DNA from: Deltaproteobacteria bacterium
GTDB lineage: Bacteria > Desulfobacterota > UBA8473
Assembly: GCA_030643245.1 (NCBI GenBank)
Contig: DAOWME010000107.1
Span: 1 to 9,528 of the forward strand
Direction: 5' to 3'
DNA: 9,528 bases
Below, piece after piece: positions 6,918 through 9,528 of this stretch. A program made the translations under genes and the position numbers. Under the pieces are notes generated by a model. The model did no database searches. It was not told the origin of the DNA and saw only the letters and a program-made list of their open reading frames with translations. Each line of letters opens with the position of its first letter. Position 1 is the first letter of the stretch.

Positions 6918-6923
6918 CCCCCT
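6918..6923 (-). promoter_or_regulatory. Strong ribosome binding site of the M23 gene
   Basis: AGGGGG on the minus strand, exactly 6 bases before the GTG at 6911. It makes the upstream TTG at 6950, which has no such motif, an unlikely start. Confidence 0.75.
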
Positions 6924-7112
6924 AAAATTCCGGATGGATCTTCCGCGCAACTACGAAAACCTTACAAATCACGGGCATCTTTCCGCAGGAGAGGGTGCCG
7001 ATCACCAAAGCACTTGAACTCCTCTCTACATATCGGAACTTTTCCACAATAGGTTAATAAAAATATCCATTTCGGCCTCGCCCCTTAGGGAGAAAGAGAA
7101 GGGCCCGGCATC

Positions 7113-7598
7113 TTACAGACTCAAAATCATGGCAGTCTCATTACAATCAGGGAACCTGACACACTTCAAACAATCAGCCCATATCTTATGGGGCAAAACG
7201 GATTTGTCCGTAACCTCGAACCCGAACCTCCCGAAAAAATTGATCTGGTAAGTCAAGACAAAAACCCTGCATATACCGAGAGCTTCCGATTCAGAGAGAC
7301 AAGCGTTCACCATTTTAGTTGCGATCCCCATACCCCAGAATTCCTCTCGGATAGCAAGGGATCTGATTTCTGCCAAGTCACCCCAGCAGACATGCATGGC
7401 ACAAGCACCAATAATCTGGTCTATCTTTTCGTGCACATATACATGGAAGTCTCTCAGATTATCATAGAGCTCACTCAGTGAACGGGGCAACATCTCTCCC
7501 TTTTCAGCATAGGGCTCTATCAAATCTTGAATCTCCCTGACATCAGCTACGCTTGCTTTCCTAATTATACCCTTCCGTTCCGAAAGCTCTCTCACCAC
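7113..7598 (-). CDS. GNAT N-acetyltransferase, probable short-form N-acetylglutamate synthase
   Basis: Probably transfers acetyl from acetyl-CoA to glutamate, the first step of arginine synthesis. It is a 161-residue single GNAT domain without the amino-acid-kinase half of classical ArgA. Seen: IIRKASVADVREIQDLI (11-27) as the first strand and helix, GEMLPRSLSELYDNL (34-48), core strands IGACAMHV and AEIRSLAI, and the acetyl-CoA loop EFWGMGIATKMV (86-97). FFGRFGFE (121-128) and a tail PHKIWADCLKCVRFPDC (136-152) with C143, C146 and C152 follow. The MLPRS motif and this Cys-bearing tail are what I associate with stand-alone NAGS of Desulfobacterota and related phyla. The Arg of the usual RxxGxG/A loop is missing. 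Start is GTG at 7598 or the adjacent GTG at 7595, which has AGAGG 4 bases upstream; the two differ by one residue. Confidence 0.8.
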   Translation of the reverse strand: MVRELSERKGIIRKASVADVREIQDLIEPYAEKGEMLPRSLSELYDNLRDFHVYVHEKIDQIIGACAMHVCWGDLAEIRSLAIREEFWGMGIATKMVNACLSESEALGICRVFVLTYQINFFGRFGFEVTDKSVLPHKIWADCLKCVRFPDCNETAMILSL

Positions 7599-7683
7599 GC
7601 CTCTATTTTCTTTTTCCGACGTTTATTTTCTCCCACCCTTTTTGAAATTATTTTTCTGAAAGACTATAGTCCCCAAATTTCTG

Positions 7684-8910
7684 TCAATAGTTATTAACAT
7701 AATTAATATATGCCTGATAATTCCTGTTTATCTCTTCAATGGAATCCCCGCCGAACTTTTCCAGGAAGGCATTAGCAATTTCTATGGCCATCACTGCCTC
7801 ACCGATTACCCCTGCCGCCGGAACGGCACAGGTGTCAGACCGCTCCACACTGGCCTCAAGACTCTCTTTGGTGTCAATGTCTACGGATTTTAACGGTATG
7901 GGTAACGTAGGGATCGGTTTCATAACTGCCCTGGCTACTATGGGTTCCCCATTAGTGATTCCGCCTTCAATTCCACCGGCATTATTCGTCTTCCGGTAAA
8001 ACCCCGCCTTACGTGCAGGCAGGTGAACTTCCTTTTCCGGAGGTTCACCTGTTGCTTCTTCCCGGTCTTTCCCCGGAGATTGATAGTATATCTCATCATG
8101 AACTTGAGAACCTGATCTCATGGCGTACTCAAAACCTAGACCTACCTCAACCCCCTTGATGGCCTGTATACTCATCAGTGCCTGAGCTATTCTTCCATCG
8201 AGTTTTCTGTCCCACTGGGCATATGTTCCCAACCCGATCGGCGCGCCCGTGATGATCACCTCGAATACGCCCCCCAGGGAATCTCCCCCGGTTTTTGCGT
8301 CATCTATACCGGTTCTCATCTTCTTTTCGGCATCACCATCAACACACCTCAGGTCGGAAGCCTCCGCCCTTACACTTATCTCCTCCGGAGATAGGTTGTC
8401 AACGTCGATTGTGACCCCCCCTATCTCCCTCACATGGCTAATTACGTCAATACAAAACTCCCGAAGAAGACATTTTGCCACAGCTCCCACAGCAACGCGA
8501 CAAGCCGTTTCCCTTGCACTGGCACGTTCAAGGATGTTTCTCATGTCCCTGTGGTTGTATTTGATGGCTCCGGCAAGATCGGCATGGCCCGGTCTAGGTC
8601 TGGTAAGACGCTTACCCCTCGCTTCACATTGAGGGGAAGTGGACATCTCTTCCTTCCACTTCTCCCAGTCTTTGTTCTGTAACACCAGGGTCACTGGAGA
8701 CCCTATGGTCTTGCCCCATCGAACCCCGGAGGTTATCTTAACCCGGTCCCTTTCTATCTTCATCCGTTGCCCTCGACCGTAACCTACCTGTCTACGGGCA
8801 AGATCAAGATCTATATCTTCCTCACTAATACTCAAACCCGCGGGGATTCCTTCAAGTATGGCCGTCAAAGACATCCCGTGGGATTCTCCTGCAGTAAGAT
8901 ATCTTATCAT
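7684..8910 (-). CDS. aroC: Chorismate synthase
   Basis: Converts 5-enolpyruvylshikimate-3-phosphate to chorismate using reduced FMN, the last common step to aromatic amino acids; cytoplasmic tetramer. The 408 residues show GESHG (8-12) with the N-terminal catalytic His11, GRGQRMKIERD (45-55), RPRPGHADLAGAIKYNHRD (104-122), ILERASARET (126-135), SGSQVHDEI (266-274), NNAGGIEGGITNG (309-321) and SDTCAVPAAGVIGEAV (358-373). All are in order and intact. A charged insertion of about 20 residues (roughly 278-300) separates the VHDEI and FYRKTNN motifs, making it longer than the usual ~350-390. The ATG at 8910 is chosen over the GTG at 8919 because AGGTG is 6 bases upstream and the family begins with a short MIRYLTAGESHG. 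Gene order after pilQ is familiar in this group (from memory). Confidence 0.97.
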   Translation of the reverse strand: MIRYLTAGESHGMSLTAILEGIPAGLSISEEDIDLDLARRQVGYGRGQRMKIERDRVKITSGVRWGKTIGSPVTLVLQNKDWEKWKEEMSTSPQCEARGKRLTRPRPGHADLAGAIKYNHRDMRNILERASARETACRVAVGAVAKCLLREFCIDVISHVREIGGVTIDVDNLSPEEISVRAEASDLRCVDGDAEKKMRTGIDDAKTGGDSLGGVFEVIITGAPIGLGTYAQWDRKLDGRIAQALMSIQAIKGVEVGLGFEYAMRSGSQVHDEIYYQSPGKDREEATGEPPEKEVHLPARKAGFYRKTNNAGGIEGGITNGEPIVARAVMKPIPTLPIPLKSVDIDTKESLEASVERSDTCAVPAAGVIGEAVMAIEIANAFLEKFGGDSIEEINRNYQAYINYVNNY

Positions 8911-8966
8911 TTTATTCACCTGGATCGGCCCTATTGATCTTTAGAAATATAATAGTCTTTCGGATT

Positions 8967-9158
8967 TCCGGGATGGTTCCATAGTATGTGATAGTTGAAT
9001 GAGTTATTTCGTCCCCGTCCCTTATAATGACGATATTTACCCTTTTGACCTGTTGCGATCCATATTGCGTAAGCTATACTGCTGGCGACGGACTAAAACA
9101 CAAATTTGACTCCCCACAAATATCTCTTATCTATCACAGCGTAGGGAACCATCCCGGA
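8967..9158. mobile_element. MITE-like ~190-bp inverted-repeat element
   Basis: The left arm 8967-8994 and right arm 9131-9158 are complementary at 24 of 28 positions. This includes an unbroken 14-bp outer block (tccgggatggttcc / ggaaccatcccgga) and an inner gtgatag/ctatcac-type block. A weaker symmetry continues inside. If the ends are taken as 8968-9157, both flanks are attt (8964-8967 and 9158-9161), a possible 4-bp target duplication. There is no ORF inside. It fills the spacer between pilQ (stop 5 bases past the right arm) and aroC. It could instead be a structured RNA leader or 3' end. Confidence 0.55.
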
Positions 9159-9163
9159 TTTTC

Positions 9164-9528
9164 CTAAACGGCAGGCTTTTGTTCAACAATCGTTGGGGTA
9201 AGAAATATCAGGAGTTCCGTTACCACATCCTCTTCGAATTTGTTCTTGAAGAGCCACCCGATGACCGGGATCTTTGAAAAAAAAGGCACTCCTCTATCCG
9301 TAGAAGTCTGTACTCTTTCATATATTCCGCCGATTACCGTTGTCTCTCCGTTTTTCACAAGGACCTTAGTCTCCGCCTTCCTCGTATCGATACCTGCTTC
9401 TCCATCATGTCCAGTCTGAGAAGATTTCTGGTCTTTTTTTGCCATTACATCCAGGATAACACTTCCATCCGGGGTAATGTGGGGAGTAACTTCCAGTTTC
9501 AGGGTGGCATCTATGAATTCCGTAGATA
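9164..9528 (-). CDS. pilQ: Type IV pilus secretin PilQ, C-terminal part (partial)
   Basis: Outer-membrane secretin that forms the pore through which type IV pili are extruded; the N-terminal AMIN and N domains lie outside the window. The frame is open to the right edge: 121 codons are visible, beginning STEFIDATLKLEVTPHITPD and running to the stop at 9164. The secretin-domain end is unmistakable: VLVKNGETTVIGGIYE, then VPFFSKIPVIGWLFKN and TELLIFLTPTIV. A polar stretch (AKKDQKSSQTGHDGEAGID) precedes the conserved TKVLVKNGE strand, a common variable loop. An internal ATG at 9445 is not the start, since the conserved frame continues upstream of it. Probably the last gene of a pilMNOPQ-type operon, feeding into aroC. 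Confidence 0.93.
   Translation of the reverse strand, partial: STEFIDATLKLEVTPHITPDGSVILDVMAKKDQKSSQTGHDGEAGIDTRKAETKVLVKNGETTVIGGIYERVQTSTDRGVPFFSKIPVIGWLFKNKFEEDVVTELLIFLTPTIVEQKPAV

Noticed and set aside
6983..7000. Possible sigma-54 promoter (CGGCAC...CTGC) upstream of the M23 gene
   Set aside because: The GG-to-GC spacing is 11 instead of 10 bases, and the -12 element is poor.
6922..7047. 41-residue minus-strand reading frame ending at the M23 ribosome binding site
   Set aside because: GTG start without a Shine-Dalgarno sequence, no recognisable composition or motif; likely chance.
7625..7693. TTGACA followed by TATAGT on the minus strand between aroC and the GNAT gene
   Set aside because: The spacer is only about 13 bases, too short for a sigma-70 promoter, and TTGACA overlaps the aroC end.
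1..9528. CRISPR array, tRNA/rRNA genes, phage or defence system
   Set aside because: No regularly spaced direct repeats, no tRNA-like cloverleaf or rRNA sequence noticed, and every substantial gene fits a housekeeping family.

Overview
This window looks like an ordinary chromosomal stretch of a Gram-negative bacterium, most likely Desulfobacterota (former Deltaproteobacteria). The lineage call is inference. It rests on a type IV pilus secretin (PilQ) tail followed by aroC, a short GNAT-type N-acetylglutamate synthase with a Cys-rich C-terminus, a membrane-anchored M23 peptidase with an N-terminus typical of that group, and a low-copy style his gene cluster. No phage, plasmid, CRISPR or rRNA/tRNA signature is visible. 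No clearly new multi-gene system stands out; the unusual content is in the spacers.

Layout from right to left (most genes are on the minus strand): the C-terminal part of pilQ enters from the right edge (9528-9164). A spacer with a ~190 bp inverted-repeat element follows, then aroC (chorismate synthase), an argA-like acetyltransferase, and an M23 metallopeptidase. The peptidase converges on tsaC/Sua5 (threonylcarbamoyl-AMP synthase), the only plus-strand gene. A ~650 bp spacer separates tsaC from the divergent minus-strand set hisB - hisA - Ski2/HelY-like helicase. The hisB-hisA gap is 44 bp and hisA overlaps the helicase by 17 bp, so these three are probably co-transcribed. The last ~550 bp (1-551) hold no gene but are packed with repeats.

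Functionally the genes are housekeeping: histidine, chorismate and probably arginine biosynthesis, tRNA t6A37 modification, cell-wall/envelope maintenance, pilus secretion and RNA metabolism. Several starts are reassigned from Shine-Dalgarno evidence: M23 to a GTG at 6911, hisB to 4685, hisA to 4053, aroC to 8910.

The most interesting non-coding content is three inverted-repeat-bounded segments (1-226, 5125-5316, 8967-9158), each in a spacer and none with a transposase. They look like MITEs or similar non-autonomous elements, and the first also resembles an integron attC site at one end. There are also short dispersed hairpin repeats at 360-389, 407-463 and 5200-5232.
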